NCBI RefSeq assembly: GCF_032586175.1 | Contig: NZ_JAWHTE010000013.1 | Span: forward strand, 62,001-126,000 | Reading direction: 5' to 3' | DNA length: 64,000 bases | DNA from: Ovoidimarina sediminis | GTDB lineage: Bacteria; Pseudomonadota; Alphaproteobacteria; Rhodobacterales; Rhodobacteraceae | Shown here: positions 16,250 through 24,135 of the stretch, piece by piece | How positions within the stretch are numbered: position 1 is the stretch's first letter | Layout: each line of letters starts with the position of its first letter | Position numbers and translations under genes: made by a program | Notes under the pieces: generated by a model | Databases searched by the model: none | What the model saw: only the letters and a program-made list of their open reading frames with translations | Told to the model about the DNA's origin: nothing

Positions 16250-17230
16250 ATGTCGGAAGCAGAGCTTGAGGGCTGGAACCACCTGCCCGAGGTGCCGATC
16301 AGGGTATCACCTTTCTTCACTTGGCCGCTCAATCCCGTCGAAATGACTCGCTGGGTCTGGAACTCATGGTTCCTGATCTCCGAAAAGCTGATCATCGTCG
16401 GGATCGCCTTCGCAAGCTACACGTGGTTCCAGCCCCCGTTGGAGGAAACAACCACCTTCGCACCCGGCTGGATCGCCGAGATGTACGCACGAAACCTAAT
16501 CCTCGCGCTCGGCGTGGGCGGGGCCTTGCATCTCTGGTTCTACACCTTCTCGGTGCAGGGCAAGAAGCTGAAGTACGATCCTCGCCCACTAATGGTGAAG
16601 GGCAGGCAATTCACGCTCGGCGGCCAGATCCGCGACAACATGTTCTGGACGTTGGGAACGGGGGTCCTGATCTGGACGGGCTACGAAGTAATCCTGTTTT
16701 GGGCGCTCGCAAGCGGCCACATGCCGATGATCACATGGGCGGCGAACCCGGTCTGGTTCGTGGCGATGTTTCTCCTCGTACCTGTCTGGGAGAGCTTCTA
16801 CTTTTACGTAATCCACAGGTTGATCCACGTGCCCTTTCTCTATCGGCACGTCCACTATCTTCATCATCGCAACATCAATGTCGGGCCCTGGTCTGGAATG
16901 TCACAGCACCCGATAGAACAGATGATCTTCCTCGGATCGGTCTTCGTGCACGTGATTGTAGGGGCGCACCCGGTACATATCCTGTTTCACCTGCAGTATT
17001 TCTTTCTCACCGCGATGACCACGCATACCGGGTATCAGGGGTTGCTCATCCGCGACAAGAACCGGCTGAACCTCGGCACCTTCCACCATCAGATGCACCA
17101 CCGGTATTTCGAGTGCAATTACGGAAGCCTCGAGATCCCTTGGGACAAGTGGATGGGCACATTCCACGACGGCACACCGGAAGCGAATGTCCGAATGCAA
17201 AAGCGCCGTAAAAGGATCATGGGGCAGTAA
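16250..17230 (+). CDS. Sterol desaturase / fatty acid hydroxylase superfamily membrane protein
   Basis: A 326-residue di-iron membrane oxygenase. The His boxes are H-R-L-I-H, H-Y-L-H-H and H-H-Q-M-H-H, in the usual order and spacing, with four or more hydrophobic helices between about 40 and 250. Members hydroxylate or desaturate lipids, sterols or carotenoids; the substrate cannot be read here. I chose ATG at 16250 because AGGAGG lies five bases upstream; an ATG at 16211 has no ribosome site. Divergent from a LysR regulator. A tail-to-tail HIT gene follows at 22 bases. Confidence 0.85.
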   Translation: MSEAELEGWNHLPEVPIRVSPFFTWPLNPVEMTRWVWNSWFLISEKLIIVGIAFASYTWFQPPLEETTTFAPGWIAEMYARNLILALGVGGALHLWFYTFSVQGKKLKYDPRPLMVKGRQFTLGGQIRDNMFWTLGTGVLIWTGYEVILFWALASGHMPMITWAANPVWFVAMFLLVPVWESFYFYVIHRLIHVPFLYRHVHYLHHRNINVGPWSGMSQHPIEQMIFLGSVFVHVIVGAHPVHILFHLQYFFLTAMTTHTGYQGLLIRDKNRLNLGTFHHQMHHRYFECNYGSLEIPWDKWMGTFHDGTPEANVRMQKRRKRIMGQ

Positions 17231-17251
17231 GACGCCAGGGTGCGGAGCGGC

Positions 17252-17632
17252 TCACCCTGGCTGCAGCATCCGGCCAAGGGGCCGCCCACCCAGGATGTGC
17301 ATGTGAAAATGCGGCACTTCCTGGACGCCGTCCTGACCGGCATTCGCAATCGAGCGGAAGCCGCCGCCGCCGTCCCCTGGGCTTACCCCAAGAAGGTCGC
17401 AGACACGCCCATAGGTTCGCGTGAAATCCACGATCTCCGCATCGGAAGCCTCGTTGGCAAAATGATCGTGCGTTACGTAGGGCCCCTTGGGGATGACGAG
17501 CACATGTTCCGGTGCTTGCGGATGGATGTCCCGGAAGGCCAGCGTATGCTCGCTTTCCAGCACCGTGTCATTCGGGATTTCCCCCCGAAGGATCTTCGCA
17601 AAGATATTCTCGCTGTCATAGGCATAGGCCAT
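17252..17632 (-). CDS. HIT-family protein (Hint-like nucleotide hydrolase)
   Basis: A 126-residue cytoplasmic HIT-domain protein. The catalytic triad motif is V-P-H-F-H-M-H-I near residues 106-113, preceded by the nucleotide-contact segment I-P-N-D-T-V-L-E and F-R-D-I-H-P-Q-A-P-E-H. Hint enzymes hydrolyse nucleoside phosphoramidates and acyl-AMP. ATG at 17632 gives the standard start and has GAAGGGG upstream. It begins 12 bases after the GT14 gene stop on the same strand. Confidence 0.92.
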   Translation of the reverse strand: MAYAYDSENIFAKILRGEIPNDTVLESEHTLAFRDIHPQAPEHVLVIPKGPYVTHDHFANEASDAEIVDFTRTYGRVCDLLGVSPGDGGGGFRSIANAGQDGVQEVPHFHMHILGGRPLGRMLQPG

Positions 17633-17643
17633 GGCGCACCCCT

Positions 17644-19221
17644 TCAATCGGCAAAGATGATGTCATTTTCTGCAATCGCCCGGGCGCGATCCCTTGGCAA
17701 GCCGAAGAACTGCATAAGGGGATCTGTGTTGTCTTCCGGCGAGGCACGCTCGCGCATGTGGAAATGACAGGGAAACTCTTCGTCCTTCAGACGATCACTC
17801 TCGAAAAGTACATCGTTCCGGATCGTGGGCAACAACTCCTCGAGCGCCACCTCAGACGTTTCGGGGCCGGCTAGCCCGACTCTCCGCGCATGCCCCTTCA
17901 GGTAGGCGTCAGAGAATTGGCACTCGACCTCGAGAAGCCGCGTCTGGCTTCGGTCAGAGTAGAAATCCCGCACCAGATCGACGTTTCCAGGGTCCATACA
18001 GATCACCAGCTGGTCGCTTTCAAAATACTCGAAAAGCATGCGCATAAGCGCCCGGCGGTGTCGTGTTCGCTTCTCCAACGTTGCCTGAATCCCGCCGAGA
18101 TCCGGAAGCGGAGTAGCCTCTTCGTCAAACAGATATTCGACGGTCGGCACGTTCGAATGATGGCTCAGTTCGCTCAGAAGCCGCTTTGCCACATGCCATT
18201 TCTTGCAAGCAACTATCATCAGCTCGCGCTCTCGCCCGATTGTCGCCTCACGCTCCCAGAACCGTGGGGCAAAGCGCTGACCAACGCGCCCCTTCTCCGT
18301 CAGGAACTTGTAAAGTCGCTTGCCCTCGTCGGATGTCCGGATCGTCTGGTCGGTTGAGATGTAGAGCCGCCCAAGCCGCTCCTTCAGATCCTTGGCCTCA
18401 GGAGAGATTTTCCGCGCGAACAGCGCATCCTGCGCCACGAGAAGGTCGTAGTGATCGTTATAGAAGGTAACTGGCAAGCCGTAGTCCGAGAACATCAGAA
18501 ACGTCAGCGTGCGCGATGTAATCTCCTCTGCCGGCACCAGATGGGGCACGAGCGTCTGAAAGACAGTCTCGTCGGGGATCCAGGTGGTTCGGAAGAACCG
18601 AAGCACATCGGGCCGCGCCCTCAGAAACGCCAGAACGTTTTCGATGGTCCGCCGCCTCAGGCACCACCACTGGCTCCCGATCATCATCCTGAGGTCGGCA
18701 GGAACTTCACGCCGGATCCCAAGCTTCTTCTGAAGCTCCATTGCTCCATAAAACAGCCGCTTATGTTTCCGTTCGTTGAACAGATGCCGATAGACAAGCC
18801 GCTCTTCCTTAAGCCCGGTCTTGATCCAGTCGGATGCAAAAAAGTCCTCGTGCTCGATGAAATCCTTGTCCATCCCATCAAGATAGTCGTGCACGTAGGC
18901 AGCGGGCTTGATTGCCATGCAGTCGCCCGACAGCATGTAGAAATGCGTGGCCGCCGGAAAGGTTTCAAGCGCCGCCTCTACGGCCGACAGCGTCGCCTCC
19001 ACAAGGCTCCACTCTCCCCAACCGCAGCGCACCCGTCTTTTCGCCAATGTAACGTTCGGCAGTTTCTCTACCGCTGACCGGATTTTGTCGAACTCCGCCT
19101 TCGGCGAGCGCGCGTCGAAGTGAATCGACATCTTGTCACCTGCCCTCGTCAGACGGCGTGCCTGCTGGATCACAGCCGCAGGGTCTTTGTGGCACAGCAG
19201 AATGAATGCGATTTCCGCCAT
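17644..19221 (-). CDS. GT14 beta-1,6-N-acetylglucosaminyltransferase-like protein with C-terminal extension
   Basis: A 525-residue protein. Residues 1 to about 270 form a core-2/I-branching (GT14) glycosyltransferase domain: it opens I-A-F-I-L-L-C-H-K-D, and carries F-Y-M-L-S-G-D-C and, later, S-Q-W-W-C-L-R-R and W-I-P-D-E-T-V-F. The C-terminal 250 residues are of a kind seen fused to this domain in Rhodobacterales (DUF5928 in my recollection) and have no known activity. There is no signal peptide or membrane helix, so it acts in the cytoplasm, probably on a surface polysaccharide. Divergent from the sulfotransferase gene. Confidence 0.82.
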   Translation of the reverse strand: MAEIAFILLCHKDPAAVIQQARRLTRAGDKMSIHFDARSPKAEFDKIRSAVEKLPNVTLAKRRVRCGWGEWSLVEATLSAVEAALETFPAATHFYMLSGDCMAIKPAAYVHDYLDGMDKDFIEHEDFFASDWIKTGLKEERLVYRHLFNERKHKRLFYGAMELQKKLGIRREVPADLRMMIGSQWWCLRRRTIENVLAFLRARPDVLRFFRTTWIPDETVFQTLVPHLVPAEEITSRTLTFLMFSDYGLPVTFYNDHYDLLVAQDALFARKISPEAKDLKERLGRLYISTDQTIRTSDEGKRLYKFLTEKGRVGQRFAPRFWEREATIGRERELMIVACKKWHVAKRLLSELSHHSNVPTVEYLFDEEATPLPDLGGIQATLEKRTRHRRALMRMLFEYFESDQLVICMDPGNVDLVRDFYSDRSQTRLLEVECQFSDAYLKGHARRVGLAGPETSEVALEELLPTIRNDVLFESDRLKDEEFPCHFHMRERASPEDNTDPLMQFFGLPRDRARAIAENDIIFAD

Positions 19222-19375
19222 TTGGAATTTTCTGCTCGATCGTGTAATCCGGTCTCAGTAGACATTGTTATTGTGTGGGGCCATTGAATAAACCCCCAAA
19301 TATTGTTTTTTTTCGCACGGAAGTACCGGGTCCGTCATTTCAAAGAACCCCGGGTTCGAGGCAGACGAGGGTAAA
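19222..19375. promoter_or_regulatory. Divergent promoter region between the GT14 gene and the sulfotransferase gene
   Basis: A 154-base AT-rich stretch, unusual here, containing TTGTTATTG near 19267 and an eight-T run near 19305. It must carry both start signals. No convincing operator was found. Confidence 0.35.
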
Positions 19376-20179
19376 ATGGGCTTTCCCGGCACCTGGATGA
19401 CCGAGAGCGAAAGCATGGTCTATCGCGTTGTTCCCAAATGCGCCTGTTCGACGATCGGCCAGATCATGTTCTATTCCGATCACGGCCATTTCTTCGACGG
19501 CGACATTCACGACGCGCGCGAGGGCATGCACAAGTGGGCCAGCGAGGACAGCCAGTCCGTGATCGCCGGCAACGTGGCAGAGCACCGTTCCTTCGCTTTC
19601 AGCTGCGTACGCAATCCCTACACACGAATTCTGTCGTCGTTTTTCGATAAGATCTGCGGCATCCAACGCAACGGCCAGCGTTACCGAGGCAACCTCGTGC
19701 CAATGCTGATCCAGAAATACGGCATCGAGGTCGAGGGAGAGTTCGATCAGATCGCCAGCTTCCGCCGTTTCCTCCTATTCGCCCGCGACACGATCCGCTT
19801 CAAGAAACCGATGGATCCCGACATTCACTGGTCAGCCATGTCCGGGCACCTGTCGACCTTCATCGTGAATGGCGGCACCTATGACCGCATCTTCCACACC
19901 GAACGGTTCAACGAGGGCATGGCCGATGTCCTCTCTGCCATCGACACACCCGTAAGGGTCGACCTCGCCGAAGTTCCCCGCTTTAACGAAAGCGAAGGTC
20001 ACGGGCCGAAACGCGCCCACCCTGTAGAGGATTTCTTCGACGACCTCTCAATGCACCTCGTCTACGAGATCTACAAACGCGACTTCGAGCTCTTCCGCTA
20101 CGATTTCGCCAATCCTGCCAATAAGATGCCGACAGGTGAGATCGACCTCGACGAGGTGCACGCCAAGCTCGGCGAATGA
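19376..20179 (+). CDS. Sulfotransferase family protein (carbohydrate sulfotransferase-like)
   Basis: A 267-residue cytoplasmic protein of the sulfotransferase-2 family. The 5'-phosphosulfate loop reads V-P-K-C-A-C-S-T-I (residues 19-27), and the 3'-phosphate motif R-N-P-Y-T-R-I-L-S-S-F follows near residue 79, so PAPS binding is well supported. Relatives sulfate sugars of surface glycans. Its head-to-head arrangement with a GT14 glycosyltransferase and the kps genes nearby suggest that it decorates an exported polysaccharide; that is inference. The start ATG at 19376 places the PAPS loop normally. Confidence 0.82.
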   Translation: MGFPGTWMTESESMVYRVVPKCACSTIGQIMFYSDHGHFFDGDIHDAREGMHKWASEDSQSVIAGNVAEHRSFAFSCVRNPYTRILSSFFDKICGIQRNGQRYRGNLVPMLIQKYGIEVEGEFDQIASFRRFLLFARDTIRFKKPMDPDIHWSAMSGHLSTFIVNGGTYDRIFHTERFNEGMADVLSAIDTPVRVDLAEVPRFNESEGHGPKRAHPVEDFFDDLSMHLVYEIYKRDFELFRYDFANPANKMPTGEIDLDEVHAKLGE

Positions 20180-20180
20180 A

Positions 20181-20204
20181 TTGGGGGCGGCACCCCGCCC
20201 CCAA
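20181..20204 (+). terminator. Hairpin after the sulfotransferase gene
   Basis: A perfect 10-base-pair stem (TTGGGGGCGG / CCGCCCCCAA) with a CACC loop, two bases after the stop codon. No U-tract follows, so it may be a processing or stability hairpin rather than a strong intrinsic terminator. It also lies just past the end of the leftward DUF1127-like gene. Confidence 0.6.
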
Positions 20205-20224
20205 CCGCGATGACAATCATATTT

Positions 20225-20476
20225 TCAGCACCGCAGATCGCGATAACTGGGCGGCTCATAGGGCGCCTCCAGCCCCACATCCCGGCGCAAGTACTCCGGT
20301 AAGGGCCCGGATGCCCCGGGCGGCGGCCGCCGTCTCCTTCCGTTCAACAGCGCGATGAGTGCGGCGGTCAGCACCCTCCAGGCACCGTATTGTGCGATAA
20401 CGGCGTGAATCTGCGGGCTCGGCGCGGCCTGCGCCACGCGGGGTCGTACAAGCTGGGTCATGGGCATTCCGGGCAA
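20225..20476 (-). CDS. Small DUF1127-like protein
   Basis: An 83-residue basic protein. The C-terminal half, L-L-N-G-R-R-R-R then L-P-E-Y-L-R-R-D-V-G-L, matches the Arg-rich DUF1127 (YjiS-like) pattern; members in Rhodobacteraceae are small proteins linked to stress responses and RNA metabolism. Three starts are possible: ATGs at 20476 and 20467, or a TTG about nine bases further upstream that would better suit the AAGGAG near 20490. A TATATT element lies just before that site. Function unknown. Confidence 0.6.
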   Translation of the reverse strand: MPGMPMTQLVRPRVAQAAPSPQIHAVIAQYGAWRVLTAALIALLNGRRRRPPPGASGPLPEYLRRDVGLEAPYEPPSYRDLRC

Positions 20477-20645
20477 GTTGCCGCCCGGCTCCTTAAATAT
20501 AAGACTGTGATCTGGAACTGCCGGGCCGGCTCAGGAACGGCCCAAACGGTGAGAATGCGCCTTGGCGCACCGGGGCGGGCATCTGGTCAGGTCTGGCGAA
20601 ATGCCTGTCCGGTGCGGTCCATGGAGGACGGCGCGGGACGGGGCC

Positions 20646-20732
20646 TTACCCGATGCGCGTTACCCGAAGCGGGCAGCCAAAGGGATGTCGGACCGACCAA
20701 GTGCGAAGGTTGGTCATCGTCATGCCTGTCAT
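20646..20732 (-). CDS. Possible 28-residue peptide upstream of the DUF1127-like gene
   Basis: A short reading frame with an unusually good ribosome site: AGAAGGAGG ends seven bases before the ATG at 20732. The peptide (M-T-G-M-T-M-T-N-L-R-T-W-S-V, ending R-V-T-R-I-G) has no recognisable domain. It sits alone in the 376-base interval 20477-20852, between the GntR gene and the DUF1127-like gene, all on the same strand. It could be a leader peptide, a small protein or chance. Nothing else in that interval looks coding. Confidence 0.25.
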   Translation of the reverse strand: MTGMTMTNLRTWSVRHPFGCPLRVTRIG

Positions 20733-20852
20733 GAAGCGCCCTCCTTCTCTCTGATCGTGGCTCCTGGGGCGCGAATACACGATTCCCCGAAAGCGCCAAA
20801 GAGATTTCTCACCACCGGCTATTCCGGGTCCGGCCTGTGGCAAAGGGGCGGC

Positions 20853-21620
20853 TCAGCGCGCCTGCGCGTGCTCGAAGCGAATCTTCGCGACCGCCTCGTG
20901 CCTGTCGGCCTGCCGCTGTCCCTCAAGCGCTTCAACGACAAAGTCGAGATGCGCGTCAATCGCCGCCCGCCCGGCGGCCCCGTCGCGGGCCTGAAGCGCC
21001 TCGTGGATAGCCCGATGCTGCTCCAGGATCATGTCCCGCGTCATACGCTGGCGGAACATTACCTGCCGATTGAAGAACACGCCCTCCTGCAACAGCCCGA
21101 ACAACGACCGCATGACGTGCAGAAGCACGATATTGTGGCTCGCCTCCACGATCGACATGTGAAACTCGGCATCAAGCTGCGCCTCTTCTGCGGGGTTGCG
21201 CTTCTTATGCGCCTCCTCCATCCGCTCGAAGATCGTCGCGGACACCTTCAGATCGGTGTCCGACCCGTAGAGACAGGCCCGCTCGATGGCGAGCCCCTCC
21301 ATATCCCTGCGAAACGCGATGTAGTCGTTCACAGCCTCATCATGGGTTGCAAACAGGCGCGTAAGTGCTGGCGAGAACTGTGATTCAAGCTCCCCCGACA
21401 CATAGATGCCCGATCCGGCCCGGGTTTCCAGCAGCCCCGAGGCCTGAAGCTCCGCCACCGCCTCCCGCAAAGATGGGCGAGACACACCCATCCTCTCGCT
21501 CAGTTCCCGCTCCGACGGCAGGCGTTCGCCCGGTCTCAGTACGCCTTGCAGGATCAGCCTTTCGATCTGGCGAACAACAGCCTGCGACAGCTTTTCTGAC
21601 TGAACTTTGGAAAAGGGCAT
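20853..21620 (-). CDS. GntR-family regulator, FadR/PdhR/GlcC type
   Basis: A 255-residue regulator. The winged helix lies at about 9-77 (P-G-E-R-L-P-S-E-R-E-L-S-E-R-M-G-V-S-R-P-S-L-R and G-S-G-I-Y-V), then an FCD domain with D-A-E-F-H-M-S-I and a closing E-Q-H-R-A-I-H-E-A motif. Close relatives respond to glycolate, lactate or pyruvate. Here it stands alone, with no metabolic gene beside it, so the target is unknown. Several small Gly/Ala-rich frames on the other strand are shadows. Confidence 0.9.
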   Translation of the reverse strand: MPFSKVQSEKLSQAVVRQIERLILQGVLRPGERLPSERELSERMGVSRPSLREAVAELQASGLLETRAGSGIYVSGELESQFSPALTRLFATHDEAVNDYIAFRRDMEGLAIERACLYGSDTDLKVSATIFERMEEAHKKRNPAEEAQLDAEFHMSIVEASHNIVLLHVMRSLFGLLQEGVFFNRQVMFRQRMTRDMILEQHRAIHEALQARDGAAGRAAIDAHLDFVVEALEGQRQADRHEAVAKIRFEHAQAR

Positions 21621-21636
21621 AAAACCTCGCGCGATT

Positions 21637-21653
21637 GGTCAATTAATATGACC
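21637..21653. promoter_or_regulatory. Candidate GntR autoregulatory dyad
   Basis: An inverted repeat GGTCA-(7)-TGACC within an AT-rich segment, 17 bases upstream of the gntR start. It begins TTGGTC, like the sites of PdhR/LldR-type regulators. Position fits autorepression; binding is not shown. Confidence 0.35.
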
Positions 21654-21761
21654 GCATTGCGCGCTCCGGCAAGCCCTTTCGAGCGGGCTGGTTTCATCTC
21701 GAAGAAATACGCGCGCCAGAGGCGCGACGCTCAAGCGCCGCGCCTCCCCATCGTTCAAGGA

Positions 21762-22418
21762 TCAGTTCGGGCGGATCGTGATATCCACACGCCGGTTCAG
21801 CGCCCGGCCCTCCGCCGTCTGGTTCGTGGCGATGGGCTGTGCCTCGCCGGCACCCAGCGCCCGGATCCGTGCCGGTGCCACGCCGGCATTGATCAGAACG
21901 GCACGCACCGCGTTCGCCCGGCGTTCGCTCAGGTCCTGATTGTAGGCCGCGCTGCCGGTATTGTCGGTATGACCGACAATGGTCACCGTCGTATCAGGAT
22001 ATCGATTCAGGCTGTCAGCCAACGTAAACAGATCGGCGCGCAGATCAGGCCGCACCTGAGCACTGTCAACTGCGAAGAGAATATCTTGGGGCATCCGCAC
22101 GATCAGCGAGTCGCCCGTATTGATCACACCTACATCGCTCGACAGCGACTGGTTCAGTTCCTGCGCCTGCTTGTCGAGCGAATTGCCGATCGCGCCGCCT
22201 ACAAGACCGCCGATCGCTGCGCCGATGATCGCATTCTCAACACGGTCGTCGCCGCTCTTGATCGTGCCGCCCAGCGCCGCACCGATCCCGGCTCCGATCG
22301 CGGCCCCTTGCGCGGTGCGCTGCCGTTCACCGCCCGGGCCGTACGCCGGATCGGTGCAAGCGCCAAGTGCGAAAAGCGCGGCAACGGCCACGCCAGTGAA
22401 TTTCACGTTTAGGGTCAT
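21762..22418 (-). CDS. OmpA-family lipoprotein (Pal-like peptidoglycan-binding)
   Basis: A 218-residue outer-membrane lipoprotein. A signal peptide ends in the lipobox L-G-A-C (Cys at about residue 20). A glycine-zipper stretch follows (repeated G-A-A-I-G-A and G-G-L-V-G-G-A-I-G), then the OmpA peptidoglycan-binding domain with T-I-V-G-H-T-D-N-T-G, N-Q-D-L-S-E-R-R-A and G-E-A-Q-P-I-A-T-N. The start is set at 22418, where a hydrophobic signal begins; the frame opens earlier but without signal character. Such proteins tether the outer membrane to the wall. Confidence 0.92.
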   Translation of the reverse strand: MTLNVKFTGVAVAALFALGACTDPAYGPGGERQRTAQGAAIGAGIGAALGGTIKSGDDRVENAIIGAAIGGLVGGAIGNSLDKQAQELNQSLSSDVGVINTGDSLIVRMPQDILFAVDSAQVRPDLRADLFTLADSLNRYPDTTVTIVGHTDNTGSAAYNQDLSERRANAVRAVLINAGVAPARIRALGAGEAQPIATNQTAEGRALNRRVDITIRPN

Positions 22419-22532
22419 TCTCTTGCTCAGTCCTCTGTCATGCCGGTCGTGAAACCAACGTTGATCGACACATGGGGTTCCAACCCCATGATAGGCAATA
22501 GCAAGCTGATGCAAACTGATGTCACGGCGGTT

Positions 22533-23387
22533 TCACGCCGTCTCCGCAGCCTCCCAGGCCAGCATCGCGCGTTTGACGGGCAGACCCCAGTGGTATCCGC
22601 CAAGGCCTCCTGATTTCCGGAGGGCCCGGTGGCATGGAATAAGCCAGCTTATCGGGTTTCGTCCCACTGCGGTGCCGACGGCACGCACGGCAAGGGGGTT
22701 CCCGATGGCTGCGGCGATGTCGGAGTAGGTTGTGACATGACCGGTCGGGATCCGTAACAACGCCTCCCATACCTTGATCTGGAACGGCGCACCAATGAGG
22801 TAAAGAGGCACCTCACCCGTCTCCCCGGCCTTCGGGAAGGCCCTTGCGACCATGGGCTCAAGCTGCATCGGATCTTCGGTGAAGACCGCCCCAGGCCAGC
22901 GCGACTTTAGGTCGGCCATCGCGGGCTCCGGGCCTGTCTCTGCCGAAAACGCGATTCCGCAGATACCCTTCCCCGTCCCCATGACAAGCGCAGGGCCGAA
23001 CGGGCTTTCGAACCACCCCCAGAAGATCTCCAGGCCCTGCGCCCCTTGCGCGTATTCGCCGGGGCTCATCGCTTCCCACCTCAGGAACAGGTCATGCAGC
23101 CGCCCCGACCCCGACAGCCCGACTGCGTCCGCAGTTTCCAGGGTCGTATGGCGCTCCTTAAGAAGCGCCTTTGCGTGATCGAGCGTCAGCCACTGCTGAA
23201 ACCGCTTCGGACTCACTCCGGCCCAGCGGCTGAACACCCGCTGGAAATGGGCGGGGCTGAGGTTCATCTCTTCGGCGATCTCCTCGAGGCTCAGGCTCCG
23301 CCCATCCTCGGCATCGATCCGGTCGATCGCCCGCCGCATCAGGCGGTAGTAATAGCTGTCTTCCAGATCGCGTGGATGCTCGGTCAT
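22533..23387 (-). CDS. Ada-like bifunctional protein: AraC HTH plus O6-methylguanine-DNA methyltransferase
   Basis: A 284-residue protein. Residues about 10-105 form an AraC-type helix-turn-helix domain (L-S-L-E-E-I-A-E-E-M-N-L-S-P-A-H-F-Q-R-V-F), and residues about 110-284 the alkyltransferase domain with the active site W-L-I-P-C-H-R-A (methyl-acceptor Cys) and the preceding V-G-R-N-P-I. The N-terminal zinc-finger (AdaA Cys4) domain of E. coli Ada is absent. GGAGGA sits eight bases before the ATG at 23387. Repairs alkylated guanine and may regulate its own synthesis. Divergent from nth. Confidence 0.92.
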   Translation of the reverse strand: MTEHPRDLEDSYYYRLMRRAIDRIDAEDGRSLSLEEIAEEMNLSPAHFQRVFSRWAGVSPKRFQQWLTLDHAKALLKERHTTLETADAVGLSGSGRLHDLFLRWEAMSPGEYAQGAQGLEIFWGWFESPFGPALVMGTGKGICGIAFSAETGPEPAMADLKSRWPGAVFTEDPMQLEPMVARAFPKAGETGEVPLYLIGAPFQIKVWEALLRIPTGHVTTYSDIAAAIGNPLAVRAVGTAVGRNPISWLIPCHRALRKSGGLGGYHWGLPVKRAMLAWEAAETA

Positions 23388-23490
23388 CGGCCTGTCCTCC
23401 AGTTGCCCCGAAAGTAGTCCCCCGGACGACTGCACGCGACCCGTTTCCTGCGGGTTGTACAGCCTCGCGCACCCCGCCATAACCAAGGCG

Positions 23491-24135
23491 ATGACTGCGA
23501 CCCTGCCTTACGCCACGATCCGCGAGATCTTCAGCCGTTTCCGCGAGGCCGAACCCGAGCCGGAGGGGGAGCTCGAACATGTAAACGCCTTCACGCTCGT
23601 CGTCGCCGTTGCGCTTTCGGCGCAGGCCACCGATGCCGGCGTGAACAAGGCGACGCGCGAGTTGTTCAAGATCGCCGACACCCCCGAAAAGATGCTGGCA
23701 CTGGGGGAAGAGGGTCTGATCGAACACATCAAGACGATCGGCCTCTACCGAAACAAAGCCAAGAACGTGATGAAGCTCTGCCGCATCCTGATCGATGAGT
23801 ATGGCGGCGAAGTGCCCAGCTCACGCGCAGCGCTGCAAAGCCTGCCGGGCGTGGGCCGCAAGACGGCAAATGTCGTTTTGAACATGTGGTTCCGCCACCC
23901 GGCCCAGGCGGTCGACACCCACATCTTCCGCGTCGGCAACCGCACCGGCATCGCGCCAGGCAAGGATGTCGCGGCGGTCGAACGCGCCATCGAAGACAAC
24001 GTGCCCGCGGAATTTCAACAGCACGCCCATCACTGGCTGATCCTTCACGGCCGCTACCACTGCAAGGCGCGCAAGCCCCAGTGTCCCACCTGCCTGATCC
24101 GCGATCTCTGCGCTTACGAGGAGAAGACTGAATGA
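23491..24135 (+). CDS. nth: Endonuclease III
   Basis: A 214-residue DNA glycosylase/AP lyase. The helix-hairpin-helix L-P-G-V-G-R-K-T-A-N-V-V-L carries the catalytic Lys, V-D-T-H-I-F-R-V the catalytic Asp, and the C-terminus holds the 4Fe-4S ligands C-x6-C-x2-C-x5-C. Removes oxidised pyrimidines. Full length for the family. The start at 23491 follows a modest AAGG. Its stop overlaps the next gene by four bases. Confidence 0.96.
   Translation: MTATLPYATIREIFSRFREAEPEPEGELEHVNAFTLVVAVALSAQATDAGVNKATRELFKIADTPEKMLALGEEGLIEHIKTIGLYRNKAKNVMKLCRILIDEYGGEVPSSRAALQSLPGVGRKTANVVLNMWFRHPAQAVDTHIFRVGNRTGIAPGKDVAAVERAIEDNVPAEFQQHAHHWLILHGRYHCKARKPQCPTCLIRDLCAYEEKTE

Noticed and set aside
20562..21383. 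273-codon plus-strand frame over the GntR gene
   Set aside because: Long only because it mirrors a GC-rich gene; no domain, and Arg/Pro/His-rich composition.
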